Origin: Lactococcus sp. S-13
Lineage (GTDB): Bacteria > Bacillota > Bacilli > Lactobacillales > Streptococcaceae
Direction of reading: 5' to 3'
NCBI RefSeq assembly: GCF_004210295.1
Contig: NZ_SDAK01000001.1
Span: forward strand, 558,001 to 622,000
Length of the DNA: 64,000 nt
Part shown: positions 56,266 through 64,000 of the stretch, piece after piece
Position numbering within the stretch: the stretch's first letter is position 1
How the letters are laid out: each line of letters begins with the position of its first letter
The notes under the pieces: generated by a model
Database searches by the model: none
What the model was told of the DNA's origin: nothing
The model's input: only the letters and a program-made list of their open reading frames with translations
Program-made: the position numbers and the translations under genes

Positions 56266-56294
56266 ACAAAAAAATAGCTCCAAAGAGCTATTTT
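56266..56294 (-). terminator. Terminator of the NADH dehydrogenase gene
   Basis: AAATAGCTC / GAGCTATTT with a U-run on the minus strand. Confidence 0.88.
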
Positions 56295-56297
56295 ATT

Positions 56298-58337
56298 TTA
56301 ACGTCCTTTATAAATCGAGCGCGATTTACCATACCAGAGCTGTCCGAGGAATTTTTGAATCCAAGGTTGAATCCATTTATCAAGTCCAAAGGCACGTCCG
56401 GTACCACCCATCAATGCAATCGCAACTGGAATGTACCAGAGTGATACCCAAGTCAACATTCCCGTTGTTGCAAACATTACGGTCAAACCAGCCGTAGCCG
56501 CTGAGGCGATGAAGGTGAAAGCACCAGCGATAATGGCAAGCGCAAGTAACAATTCAACAATTGACATAATCCGTTGCAACCAAAGGGCTACTTCGTAGTT
56601 TGGTACAAAGAATTTCATCATTGGTTGCATCCAATCTGGAACACCAGCAGTTGTTGTTTTTGGCATTGTACCGTATTCGTAAGTCAAGCCCCAAACGTGT
56701 TTTACTCCGTTAGCGTCCGTTGTTGAACGGAAAATGCTATCCCAGAAACCAACGTGTTGGCTAACTGCAGCATGAGCGCCACTTGAAGCTGCTCCTGTCG
56801 CACCAGCAGCCGCATCAGCAGCACTTGATGCTGTTGTCGAACTTGCTGTTGTTGCTCCGGCCGCTGCATCTGAAGCCGCTTTTGCAACTGGTTTTTCAAG
56901 CCAACCACCGCTTGATTTCAAGAAAGTTGAAATCTTAACAGTGTCGCCCATCCAAGATTGTTCTGAATTCCCAAATACTTTTGGCACAGCGTCCAAAAGC
57001 CAAATCAAACCATAGAACAAACGTAATGGTAAGGCCCAAAGTACATTTCCACGGCGTGAAGCATGACCGCGCATAAAGTTACGATCATCTTCTGTACGGA
57101 AAATCTCGTTCAAAGCATAACGCCAGAAATAGTGTGCTGAGCGAATTTGGAAAGTGTAGAGCAAGTAGACCATGTTTTTCATCAACATTGCCCAAAAACC
57201 AGTCAAACGCAGGCTACCAATCTTAGCAACACCCCAAGTTGAACCAACAGAAACCATTGTTCCTTGGTATTTACTCTTGTGTTGGTGTTTCTCTGTTCCT
57301 TTAATGTCAGCAATAATATTTGCAGCTGCCGTATGACCCGTTTGTTCGGCTGCTTCAACGATTTGAGGGGTTGGGCGTCCTGTGTCAGGTTCGATGTAAC
57401 CTGAGACGTCACCTGCAACATAGATTCCTTGTCCTTCAAAACCAATTGCTTCCATGTATTGGTTAGCTTGCAAGCGATGAGCGCGTTCTGTTTCGTTGAG
57501 GTCTGTCTTAACGCCTGTGTTTCCTTGAACACCTGTTGTCCAAATCAAGGTGTGTGTTGGAATTTCTTTGGTAACTTTTTCTTCGTCGCGTCCGCCCACA
57601 TTCACTTTGATATGATCTTCGGCAACTTCGGTAATTCCGTGGTTAAGTAAAACATGGACGTTTTTCTTTTCCAAATAAGCATGAGCTTTATCAGCTTGCT
57701 TGCGATCCAAAGTGTTCAAAATCGTTGGCATCATTTCAACAACATTGATTGTGATTTCTTCTTCAGGAATCTTCCAGTCTGTTGAAACTTTTTTACGCCA
57801 ATCAATCAATTCACCAGCCATTTCGATACCGGTAAATCCTGAACCTGCGACAGAAATTGTCAAAAGTGCACGACGTTTTTCTTCGTCAACTTCTGTTGAG
57901 CCGTATTGGACAACTGTTTCTAATTGACGCTTGATACGCATGGCATCTTCAAGTGACCAAAGAGTGAAACCATGTTCTTTAACTCCTGGGACACCAAAGT
58001 CGTTTGGCTCACCACCAAGCGCAACGACAACATAATCGTAATCGTAGCTGCCGTGTTTTGTCACAACTTTTTTATTTGTTTTATCAAGATTGACCACAGA
58101 ATCAGTCACAATGCTGATATTTTTACGCTTGCCCAAAAGTTTTTGGTAATCGTATTGAACCGTTGTGAAAGGAATCCGACCCGCAGCAACTTCGTGAAGT
58201 TGGGTCATTGTGGTGTGGTAACTATGTTTGTCAATCAGTGTAATGTCAACATCTGATTTGAGCTTTTTAGAAAGCTCTCGAACAGCATGAAGTCCTGCGA
58301 CCCCACCGCCGACGACGACAATTTTTTTCTTAGCCAT
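56298..58337 (-). CDS. ndh: Type II NADH dehydrogenase fused to a DoxX-like membrane domain
   Basis: The product has 679 residues; ordinary NDH-2 is about 400-450. Residues 1-430 carry the FAD motif KIVVVGGGVAGLHAVRELSK, ALGGEPNDFGVPGVKEH, the NADH motif ISVAGSGFTGIEMAGEL and YVAGDVSGYI. After a membrane-associated segment there is an Ala/Ser/Thr-rich linker (about 482-522, e.g. AAAGATTASSTTASSAADAA). The C-terminal 130 residues have four helices in DoxX/DoxD style (MSIVELLLALAIIAGAFTFI, GMLTWVSLWYIPVAIALMGG). It oxidises NADH to quinone without pumping protons; the DoxX part may bind quinone or sulfur oxidant, unproven. Promoter TTTACA-17-TATAAT. Confidence 0.9.
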   Translation of the reverse strand: MAKKKIVVVGGGVAGLHAVRELSKKLKSDVDITLIDKHSYHTTMTQLHEVAAGRIPFTTVQYDYQKLLGKRKNISIVTDSVVNLDKTNKKVVTKHGSYDYDYVVVALGGEPNDFGVPGVKEHGFTLWSLEDAMRIKRQLETVVQYGSTEVDEEKRRALLTISVAGSGFTGIEMAGELIDWRKKVSTDWKIPEEEITINVVEMMPTILNTLDRKQADKAHAYLEKKNVHVLLNHGITEVAEDHIKVNVGGRDEEKVTKEIPTHTLIWTTGVQGNTGVKTDLNETERAHRLQANQYMEAIGFEGQGIYVAGDVSGYIEPDTGRPTPQIVEAAEQTGHTAAANIIADIKGTEKHQHKSKYQGTMVSVGSTWGVAKIGSLRLTGFWAMLMKNMVYLLYTFQIRSAHYFWRYALNEIFRTEDDRNFMRGHASRRGNVLWALPLRLFYGLIWLLDAVPKVFGNSEQSWMGDTVKISTFLKSSGGWLEKPVAKAASDAAAGATTASSTTASSAADAAAGATGAASSGAHAAVSQHVGFWDSIFRSTTDANGVKHVWGLTYEYGTMPKTTTAGVPDWMQPMMKFFVPNYEVALWLQRIMSIVELLLALAIIAGAFTFIASAATAGLTVMFATTGMLTWVSLWYIPVAIALMGGTGRAFGLDKWIQPWIQKFLGQLWYGKSRSIYKGR

Positions 58338-58382
58338 TTAACTTTGGCCTCCTACTTTTTGTGAATAATAATGTCAGGGTTT

Positions 58383-58411
58383 ATTATATCTTTTTTGGAA
58401 GTGTTTGTAAA
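58383..58411 (-). promoter_or_regulatory. ndh promoter
   Basis: TTTACA (58406-58411), 17 bases, TATAAT (58383-58388) on the minus strand; leader about 40 bases with GTAGGAGG. Confidence 0.75.
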
Positions 58412-58692
58412 CTATTACAATACGAAAATGCTTATTTTGGGCTTAATTTTCGGCTTTCTTATTTTGTAAGCAAATTATTTTATCATTTTTAGAATTTGTG
58501 CTAAGCCCTATGATTACTAGCTGAGGAAGGCTTTTTTTATTTTCCAGAAAATTTCTTGTCAAAATTGAGAGAGCTTACTTTTTGGTTGTTTTTTGAGCTT
58601 TCGTTAACTTTTAGGTGAGTTTTTTATTAAATATATTATTATTCTTTAATTTGAGAAGTCAAAAAAAGTCAACATAACGTTGGCTTTCTTTT
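58412..58692. other. Gene-free AT-rich stretch between ndh and the small gene
   Basis: No gene is seen. GGGCTTA (about 58439) and TAAGCCC (58502-58508) can form a distant stem, then AGCC...GGCTTTTTTT near 58503-58537 looks like a weak plus-strand terminator. A short transcript could exist, but there is no clear promoter. A one-mismatch hairpin AGTCAAC / GTTGGCT (about 58667-58685) may terminate the minus gene at 58693. Confidence 0.4.
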
Positions 58693-59055
58693 TTATTTAT
58701 TAGAATAGTTTTCGAGAACTTGTCCTTCGGAGATTCCTAGACACTTTGTGAAAGGTAAAATGTAGTCAATATCTTCGATATTTTTTTCTTTCATGACGGT
58801 GATACGGCTCATTCCTTGGCTAACTTCTACCGTGACTTTATGGTGGTCATTGATGAAAAGATGGATGCTGTCATAGGCACCGTGGTGAATGCTGACACCA
58901 AGAATTTTCCCGTCGCAGACTTCACAGGTCTGTGCGCCGTAGAGATAGCTATCCACTACAAGCTTCATCACGGCTGTTTCCATTTGAGGCTTTGTGAGTG
59001 CTTTTGCGAGGGGTTGGGCTGGGATTTTTTGGATTTCCATATTTCTGTGTCTCAT
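58693..59055 (-). CDS. Hypothetical protein, 120 residues
   Basis: I do not recognise this family. The start at 59055 has AAAGGAG seven bases upstream. Composition is mixed alpha/beta: helix PQMETAVMKLVVDSYLYG (about 23-40), CEVCDGKILG (CxxC at 44-47), strands ILGVSIHHGAYDSIHLFINDHHKVTVEVSQG and RITVMKEKNIEDIDYILP, and a terminal helix GISEGQVLENY. No membrane segment. The CxxC and several His suggest metal binding. It is monocistronic, divergent from the IscA-like gene at 59203, with which it may share a control region. Confidence 0.75.
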   Translation of the reverse strand: MRHRNMEIQKIPAQPLAKALTKPQMETAVMKLVVDSYLYGAQTCEVCDGKILGVSIHHGAYDSIHLFINDHHKVTVEVSQGMSRITVMKEKNIEDIDYILPFTKCLGISEGQVLENYSNK

Positions 59056-59202
59056 GAGAAATCTCCTTTCGTTTGTTAATTCTATTTTATCAAAGATTTC
59101 TATGAGAACGAAATGAGATGATAATTATTTTATTCTCATGAACCAATCGTTAGATATATTTTTATTTCTTTGCTAAAATAAGAATTAGTTTGGAGATAGG
59201 AT

Positions 59203-59574
59203 ATGAAAATTACATTTGATGCAGCTGTAACTCAGCAGTTACTGGCGCTGACAGCAGATTCTGCGGTAGATTTTGTCTTAGATTTCGATCACACTTTGAG
59301 CGAGGAAGTCGTTGGAAGTTCCTGTTGCGGGATCACACGTTATCGCATCGTCGCTGTGGATAAGGGTAGCGTGCCAGCCGTTTTTGATGGGCAGCTTGAT
59401 TCTGCATTGGGCAAATTTTTCTGCAAAAAATGGGGCATGATGTATTTTGATGAGGAGATGACTGTCCGAACGACCGCTAATGGGCTCATCGAAATCATGG
59501 GACGAGGCGAATTGATTGCACCACACATTGAACTTGTGGATTATCGACATAAAATTGTGACTGCTGTCCACTAA
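59203..59574 (+). CDS. HesB/IscA-like iron-sulfur cluster biosynthesis family protein
   Basis: The product has 123 residues. It has a HesB-like beta-sandwich fold: MKITFDAAVTQQLLAL...FVLDFDHTLS, with two cysteines at GSSCCGITRYRIV (about 46-47) and ending MGRGELIAPHIELVD. The typical IscA C-x(n)-C-G-C is not conserved, so it is one of the atypical Firmicutes HesB/YneR-type proteins. Role in cluster transfer is inferred only. GGAG is before the ATG. Divergent from the 120-residue gene. Confidence 0.82.
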   Translation: MKITFDAAVTQQLLALTADSAVDFVLDFDHTLSEEVVGSSCCGITRYRIVAVDKGSVPAVFDGQLDSALGKFFCKKWGMMYFDEEMTVRTTANGLIEIMGRGELIAPHIELVDYRHKIVTAVH

Positions 59575-59578
59575 AAGC

Positions 59579-59625
59579 CAGAGAATTTACTGACGAAAGT
59601 TCATTTGTCAGAGAAAATGCTGACG
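59579..59625. repeat. Dispersed repeat copies after the IscA-like gene
   Basis: CAGAGAATTTACTGACG (59579-59595) and CAGAGAAAATGCTGACG (59609-59625) in direct orientation, in the sense direction of the plus-strand gene. Confidence 0.9.
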
Positions 59626-59640
59626 AAAATGTCGGCAGCA

Positions 59641-59671
59641 AAAAAAAGACTGATCCGTCAGTCTTTTTTTA
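59641..59671. terminator. Bidirectional terminator between the IscA-like gene and the hydrolase
   Basis: AAAGACTGA / TCAGTCTTT, A-run left and T-run right. The right arm overlaps the hydrolase stop codon. Confidence 0.88.
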
Positions 59672-60461
59672 GTTTTTTTAGAAATTCAATCACCGAATGG
59701 TTGAATTTTTGCGTTTCTTCAAGGTGTAAAATATGGCCACAGTCTGCAAAAACCTGAATTTCTGACTGTGGATTTTTTTGTAAATCACGCGCGGCTTGTG
59801 ATTGGACAACTGGGAAAATTGGTGATTTTCCACCCGCAAAAAAGAGATGAGGCACTTTTTCCTGCTGAAGCTGAGCGCGCCAATCTTGCAAAATGACATT
59901 TTGTAAAAGAGCGCGATGTCGTTTGAAATCAAAGAATTTCATTCCTCGACCCAGCGCCCGCTTGACATCATCAGAGAGCGTTTTTTGTGTCAAGCGTGTC
60001 TTTGGAAAATCCTCGATAAATGTTTCTAATTCCGCTAAAGTTCTACCTGCTTGTCCATTGAGCCAACTTTCATCTTTCAAAAAAGTGGGCGCCTGATCCT
60101 CCGTAATGACCGCTGATAGCTTTTCGTCAGTAAATAATTCCTCGTAAGCCATAATCGTCGCTGCCCCCATTGAATGGCCTAGCAAAATAGGCTGACTAAG
60201 CTCAAGCTCAGCCATAAGTTCATGCAAATCCATTGCCAAACGATGTAGGGTCATGCCATAATCCACCTGCTGCGAATCGCCATGCGAGCGGTGATCATAG
60301 GTAATCACCCGATAGCCCGCCGCCACAAAAGCATCAATTTGCGCAAACCAAGTCACCTCACTCGCCGAATAACCACCAATCAAAACCAAAGCCTGCGCAG
60401 TTTGATTTCCATAATCATGAAAATTGATTTTCACTGAATCATTTGTTGTAAAAAAAGGCAT
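59658..60461 (-). CDS. Alpha/beta-hydrolase
   Basis: The product has 267 residues. Nucleophile elbow GHSMGAATIMAYEEL (Ser in G-x-S-x-G, about residue 96), oxyanion strand LVLIGGYSASEVTW, catalytic His near DCGHILHLEETQKFN, and an acid after strand 6. Esterase or lipase of the MhpC/haloperoxidase group; substrate unknown. The start has AAAGGAAA. Confidence 0.9.
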   Translation of the reverse strand: MPFFTTNDSVKINFHDYGNQTAQALVLIGGYSASEVTWFAQIDAFVAAGYRVITYDHRSHGDSQQVDYGMTLHRLAMDLHELMAELELSQPILLGHSMGAATIMAYEELFTDEKLSAVITEDQAPTFLKDESWLNGQAGRTLAELETFIEDFPKTRLTQKTLSDDVKRALGRGMKFFDFKRHRALLQNVILQDWRAQLQQEKVPHLFFAGGKSPIFPVVQSQAARDLQKNPQSEIQVFADCGHILHLEETQKFNHSVIEFLKKLKKD

Positions 60462-60501
60462 TTTTATTTCCTTTCACACTTTTTTACTGTTTTTATTGTA
60501 G

Positions 60502-60528
60502 CAAAAAATCTGCCAACAAGGGCAGATT
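60502..60528 (-). terminator. Terminator of the celB-bglA operon
   Basis: AATCTGCC / GGCAGATT with a six-base loop and a run of T on the minus strand, about 110 bases after bglA. Confidence 0.85.
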
Positions 60529-60573
60529 GAAACTTCGCTTTCAAAAGGGTCAGTTTGGTTAATTTGCTCGTTT

Positions 60574-60639
60574 CGTCAGCAATTTCTCTGGCAAAACGCA
60601 TTTTCGTCAGTAATTTGGTCAATCCGTCAGCATTTTTTC
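60574..60639. repeat. Dispersed repeat cluster at the end of bglA
   Basis: CGTCAGCAATTTCTCTG (60574-60590), an incomplete CGTCAGTAATTTGG (about 60605), and CGTCAGCATTTTTTC (60625-60639). The last one includes the first bases of the bglA stop codon. Confidence 0.85.
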
Positions 60640-61999
60640 ATGACAAATTGTCGCCATTGGCTCCAAAAACTTGTTGGAACCAACGGAATGATTTTTTAGG
60701 AATCCGTTCGTGAGTGTCTGGTGCGACATACACGGCACCATAGCGCTTATTGATTGCCCCTGATGAGGCGGGAATGTCAATCAAGCCCCAGCCCAAATAG
60801 CCCAGCACTTCCACACCATCAACAAAGATAGCTGCTTGCATCGCCTTCAAATGTTCACGGTGGTAGCGAATGCGCAAATCATCGACAATTTCATTCACAC
60901 CGTCCCACTTTTCTTCTTGCCCAATGCCGTTTTCAATCGGAAAAACGGGTAGACCGAATTCATTGTAAAGCTTGCCCAAAAGCCGTCTGAAACCATCCGG
61001 ATCAATTGACCAATCCCATTGATTATGCTCCAAAAGGGGATTAAGTTTCATGCCTTTCGTCAGGTAAGAATTTGGCGCATCATCGTCTGTCAAATCTGTC
61101 GCGTCCAACAAAACCGAGCGATAGTATGAGAATGAAATGAAATCTGAAATTCCCTTTCTTAAAATTTCCTCATCTCCAGCCTGAAAATCCATGTCAATCT
61201 CATGATTCTTCGCAAAGGTCAGGACTTCATGAGAATAATGACCAAAAGCATAAACATCACAGAGATTGCGGTTGTAAAATTCATCGAATTTGCGCAGGTA
61301 GAGATTATCTTTTGGCGCAGGAGACGCAGGGTAAACCTCAGTCGTAGCCAGCATTCCACCGATTTTTGCGTCAGAATTTTGATGAAGGAAATCTGCTAGT
61401 TCACAGTGGGCAAGCATGGTGTGATGAAAAACCGTGTACATATCAGACAAGGTCAATTCTTCTTTCAAAACGCCCGAATAATGCTCAAAACCATCAGCAA
61501 AATAAAGATTGTGCTCATTGAAAACAATCCAATACTTGACTTTACCCGCAAAACGGCGCATCATTTCTTTGCCAAATCGCACGAAAGCGGACGTGACGTG
61601 CCGGCTGAGAAAACCATTATATTTTTCTGCCAAGCTAAGTGGCATATCGAAGTGATAAAGGCAAATCATAGGCTCCAAGCCACGCTCCAGCAGGTCATCA
61701 ATCAACCGCCCGTAAAAGGCAATGCCCTCTTCGTTGAACTCGCCATCACCGTCTGGCACCACTCGCGACCAAGAAATCTGGAAACGGTACATATTCATAT
61801 TCATGGCTTGCATCAAGTCCAAATCGCCCTTGTAATCATGATAATTATCATTGGTGACCTGCCAGTTTTTGGCGATGCGACCTGCGGTGTCCACATCGTA
61901 AACCGATGGGCCTTTGCCGCCTTCATTCCAAGCGCCTTCCGTTTGCATGGACGAGCTTGAATTTCCCCAGAAAAAACCTTCTGGCATTTCTTTTTTCAT
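60638..61999 (-). CDS. bglA: 6-phospho-beta-glucosidase, GH1
   Basis: The product has 453 residues. GH1 acid/base in VFNEHNLYF (NE motif, Glu about 170) and nucleophile in FPIENGIGQ (ENG, Glu about 360). N-terminal signature MPEGFFWGNSSSSMQTEGAW. The KRYGAVYV loop fits phospho-sugar binding. It hydrolyses imported cellobiose-6-phosphate or similar beta-glucoside phosphates. The gene follows celB by 23 bases, so they form an operon. Confidence 0.95.
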   Translation of the reverse strand: MKKEMPEGFFWGNSSSSMQTEGAWNEGGKGPSVYDVDTAGRIAKNWQVTNDNYHDYKGDLDLMQAMNMNMYRFQISWSRVVPDGDGEFNEEGIAFYGRLIDDLLERGLEPMICLYHFDMPLSLAEKYNGFLSRHVTSAFVRFGKEMMRRFAGKVKYWIVFNEHNLYFADGFEHYSGVLKEELTLSDMYTVFHHTMLAHCELADFLHQNSDAKIGGMLATTEVYPASPAPKDNLYLRKFDEFYNRNLCDVYAFGHYSHEVLTFAKNHEIDMDFQAGDEEILRKGISDFISFSYYRSVLLDATDLTDDDAPNSYLTKGMKLNPLLEHNQWDWSIDPDGFRRLLGKLYNEFGLPVFPIENGIGQEEKWDGVNEIVDDLRIRYHREHLKAMQAAIFVDGVEVLGYLGWGLIDIPASSGAINKRYGAVYVAPDTHERIPKKSFRWFQQVFGANGDNLS

Positions 62000-62022
62000 G
62001 TGTTCCCCTTTTCTTGTTATTT

Positions 62023-63432
62023 TTAAGCTTGAGTAGCTTCTGCTTCGTTTGCTGCTTCTTCTTGCATCAGCACTTTGTCATATTTACGAGCAAATGGCAA
62101 GTAAATCAAGACAGATTCAAGGAGTGCAACGGCTTGCAGGAGCGCATATTGCCAACCACCGATTAAGAAACCAGAGATAATTGGAGGTGTTGTCCAAGGT
62201 GCAGCAACCCCGTTCATCGGTGGGACGATGTGGAAATAAATCGCACCGTATACTGTCGTTGCCACCACCACAGGCACTAAGAAGAAAGGCAGGGCCAAGA
62301 TTGGATTCAAGACCAGAGGCAAACCAAAGAGGAAAGGCTCATTGATATTGAACAAACCAGGAACCAACTCAACCTTACCAATGGCTTTCATTTGTTGAGA
62401 TTTAGCAAAGAAAAGGGTGAAAATAATCAGACCAAAAGTAATCCCAGAACCTGTCAAATTAATGAAATTATTATAAAATTCGTTAGTGACGATGTGCGCA
62501 CCATTAGCCAATGACAAATCGCCCGCTTTCCAAAGAGCAGCATTGTCCGCCGTATTTGGAATGAGGAAAGCTCCTGTAATGGCACCCATGATAATCCCAC
62601 CATGTACCCCAAAGAACCAGAAGAATGGCACTAGGAGCGCAATCACGATAATTCCGATATAGGAGTCGCCCAAATGTTGCAGAGGTTGTTGCAACCAAGT
62701 GTAAATTTGCTCAGGCAAGCTAGTATGTCCGATTTTATCAAACAGCGCATAAATGGCAGTCGCTGCGATGATAATCACGCCAGACGGAATCATTGAGGTA
62801 AATTGATTGGCAACATTTGCTGGGACTTGTTCAGGCATGGTAATTTTCCAACCGGCATTAATCATAGCCGTGTAAGCCCAACCTGTTAATAAACCAATCA
62901 AAATGGCTGAAATCATTCCTTGTCCACCTTGCCAAGTCAAGTTCAAAACCCCAGTAACAGGCGAATCAAGAATTGCTTGCATCGCTTTTGGCAACTGGTT
63001 GAAGGCTGTACTTGCTTGAGCAGCACTGACAGATCCATCAGCAGCTCCAGCAGTCAAAATAGAACTGATAGGATTTGCCACAGACAAAGTTTGAACGATG
63101 AAAAATGCTGACAAGGCAGTCAACCCAGCTGGTAAAGCTTTATCTTGCATTCCAGAATCTTGCAACCAGCAGTAAGCAATCCCAACAACCGCCCAAATGG
63201 CTAAAATCCCAAAGGACATGGCATAAGCTTGACTAAAAATCGGTGACCAACCCGTTTTACTCAAATAATCAGCGACTGGTGTAATCGGAATATTTGCCAA
63301 AATCAGGAAAATCGACCCCACAATAATGAATGGCATGGCGTAAAGCATCCCATTTTTCAAGGCAGTCATGGCTTTTGTGTTAACAAACTTCATGACAGGC
63401 GGCAGCACTTTATTATTTATGAAATTATTCAT
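62023..63432 (-). CDS. celB: PTS cellobiose-type EIIC permease
   Basis: The product has 469 residues from the ATG at 63432 (TTGGAGG seven bases upstream); an ATG 11 codons earlier lacks a site. About ten membrane helices; EIIC-lactose/cellobiose family motifs MPFIIVGSIFLILANIP, FGVHGGIIMGAITGAFLIPN (conserved HGG) and NINEPFLFGLPLVLNPILALPFFLVPV (NEP, typical of these EIICs). It imports and phosphorylates a beta-glucoside together with EIIA and EIIB, which are not in this window. Followed by bglA. Confidence 0.94.
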   Translation of the reverse strand: MNNFINNKVLPPVMKFVNTKAMTALKNGMLYAMPFIIVGSIFLILANIPITPVADYLSKTGWSPIFSQAYAMSFGILAIWAVVGIAYCWLQDSGMQDKALPAGLTALSAFFIVQTLSVANPISSILTAGAADGSVSAAQASTAFNQLPKAMQAILDSPVTGVLNLTWQGGQGMISAILIGLLTGWAYTAMINAGWKITMPEQVPANVANQFTSMIPSGVIIIAATAIYALFDKIGHTSLPEQIYTWLQQPLQHLGDSYIGIIVIALLVPFFWFFGVHGGIIMGAITGAFLIPNTADNAALWKAGDLSLANGAHIVTNEFYNNFINLTGSGITFGLIIFTLFFAKSQQMKAIGKVELVPGLFNINEPFLFGLPLVLNPILALPFFLVPVVVATTVYGAIYFHIVPPMNGVAAPWTTPPIISGFLIGGWQYALLQAVALLESVLIYLPFARKYDKVLMQEEAANEAEATQA

Positions 63433-63491
63433 AAAAACCTCCAATAAATGAGTGAGAAATCTCATGATTTCTTCACATAAAAATAACTTAC

Positions 63492-63534
63492 ACTATAATA
63501 ATACCGCTTGCAAAAAATTATGCAAGCGGTTTTA
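63492..63534 (-). promoter_or_regulatory. celB promoter over a CRE-like palindrome
   Basis: ACCGCTTGCA (63503-63512) / TGCAAGCGGT (63521-63530) is a ten-base perfect inverted repeat. Each arm matches the core of CRE (TGnAAnCGnW) with one mismatch in the outer C. On the minus strand a promoter TTGCAT-16-TATTAT (63520-63525 and 63498-63503) lies within it. CcpA repression, or binding of the RpiR regulator upstream, is likely. Confidence 0.65.
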
Positions 63535-63573
63535 TGGTTTCTGTCACAGGTTTCATGAATGGTTACAAATCAC

Positions 63574-64000
63574 TCATTTTTCACTCGCTTGGTGAGCCAA
63601 AATTTCAATAAAAGCAACAACTGGTAACTGCGATGTTAGATTTTCGAGTGGATCATAAGCCGAATATTCGGTCTGAAAACCGTAATTCAGATTGACATTT
63701 GAGAGTTTTGCCAGTGTCGTTTCAGCGTGATTGGTGATTGAAATAATCTTTGCCGATGGCTCTTCGCGTAACTTGACAACACGCTCAATAATTTTATCGG
63801 TTTCACCAGAAGCCGACAGGACGATACTCAAAACATCAGGCGCGCCCTTGCCTTTGACTGCCTGATAAGGGTCAGAAATAGCATAAGATTCCAAACCAAT
63901 ATTAGTGAAGTAGCGCGCCCCATATTCGGCTAGAGCGCCCGAGGAACCCACTCCGATAAACAAAATATAGCGAGCTGCCTTAATCAAGCTTACAGCTTCT
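63574..64000 (-). CDS. RpiR/MurR-family regulator, C-terminal SIS part
   Basis: This gene is cut by the right window edge; no start is seen and the frame stays open to 64000 (TTG at 63987 is internal). The visible part is a SIS (sugar isomerase) domain: EAVSLIKAARYILFIGVGSSGALAEYGARYFTNIG, VLSIVLSASGETDKIIERVVKLREEPSAKIISITNH, and ASE-type end. The N-terminal HTH lies outside the window. RpiR regulators sense phospho-sugars, so it probably controls the downstream celB-bglA operon. Gap to celB is 140 bases. Confidence 0.85.
   Translation of the reverse strand, partial: EAVSLIKAARYILFIGVGSSGALAEYGARYFTNIGLESYAISDPYQAVKGKGAPDVLSIVLSASGETDKIIERVVKLREEPSAKIISITNHAETTLAKLSNVNLNYGFQTEYSAYDPLENLTSQLPVVAFIEILAHQASEK

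Noticed and set aside
58412..58692. A small RNA gene on the plus strand
   Set aside because: A weak stem and T-run are visible but no convincing promoter; left as a gene-free stretch.
63985..63987. TTG at 63987 as the start of the SIS protein
   Set aside because: The frame stays open to the window edge with EAVSL in front, as in full-length RpiR regulators, so the gene is cut by the edge.

Overview
The window looks like a chromosomal segment of a Lactococcus-type lactic acid bacterium (order Lactobacillales). It is low-GC with strong AAGGAGG ribosome binding sites. Protein content supports the assignment: a LiaF/LiaS-type (CesSR-like) envelope-stress pair, PepV dipeptidase, copRZA with TACAnnTGTA cop boxes, a permease-binding-protein fusion ChoS with ChoQ, Spx, the streptococcal-type division cluster rsmH-ftsL-pbp2x-mraY, and a cellobiose PTS with phospho-beta-glucosidase. 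The species is not resolved. Almost all genes lie on the minus strand, so that is probably the leading strand. The exceptions are a TetR gene (4.3 kb), a 51-codon gene (6.0 kb), a three-gene block at 47.4-51.4 kb and an IscA-like gene (59.2 kb). I saw no tRNA, rRNA, insertion sequence, prophage or CRISPR array.

Layout. 0-4.8 kb: end of a cell-envelope stress operon, a SufT-like protein, and a YhgE/Pip repeat protein divergent from a TetR regulator. 4.9-8.0 kb: HU, two universal stress proteins around a small HicB-like gene, L19 with a structured leader, and a small alarmone synthetase. 8.2-11.6 kb: glpK-glpO under an apparent CcpA site. 11.7-14.4 kb: a MacB-like ABC exporter with unusual Ser/Gly-rich segments. 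14.6-19.5 kb: division and wall cluster. 19.7-21.2 kb: two DUF805 membrane proteins. 21.4-29.7 kb: the conserved folD-xseAB-ispA-tlyA-argR-recN array with glycerate kinase and a GNAT gene inserted. 29.8-36.1 kb: choline/betaine transport, Spx, alr, acpS, pepV. 36.2-42.2 kb: HscC-type Hsp70 with a membrane J-like partner, mutY, uvrC. 42.2-47.0 kb: PnuC with a nucleoside phosphorylase, S1, a secreted protein, mnmA. 47.4-51.4 kb: plus-strand block (XRE regulator, HIT-like DUF4931 protein, YfhO-like membrane protein). 51.5-59.6 kb: copRZA, serine dehydratase, a fused NADH dehydrogenase, two small genes. 59.7-64 kb: hydrolase, bglA-celB and the start of an RpiR/SIS regulator.

The most striking non-genic signal is a dispersed short motif, AAAATGCTGACG, usually inside CAGAGAAAATGCTGACG. 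I count 22 exact copies of the 12-mer plus many near copies. Some are single, some are paired as hairpins, most lie between genes, and some lie inside ispA, uvrC and copA in different reading frames. In minus-strand genes they keep the transcribed orientation. This resembles the architecture of an uptake-signal or REP-type repeat, but its function is unknown. A second unusual theme is a set of genes (liaF, ispA, folD, uvrC, the three plus-strand genes at 47.4-51.4 kb, perhaps relQ) whose -10 box ends only 6-8 bases before the start codon, predicting leaderless mRNAs. Coordinates and counts were made by eye.
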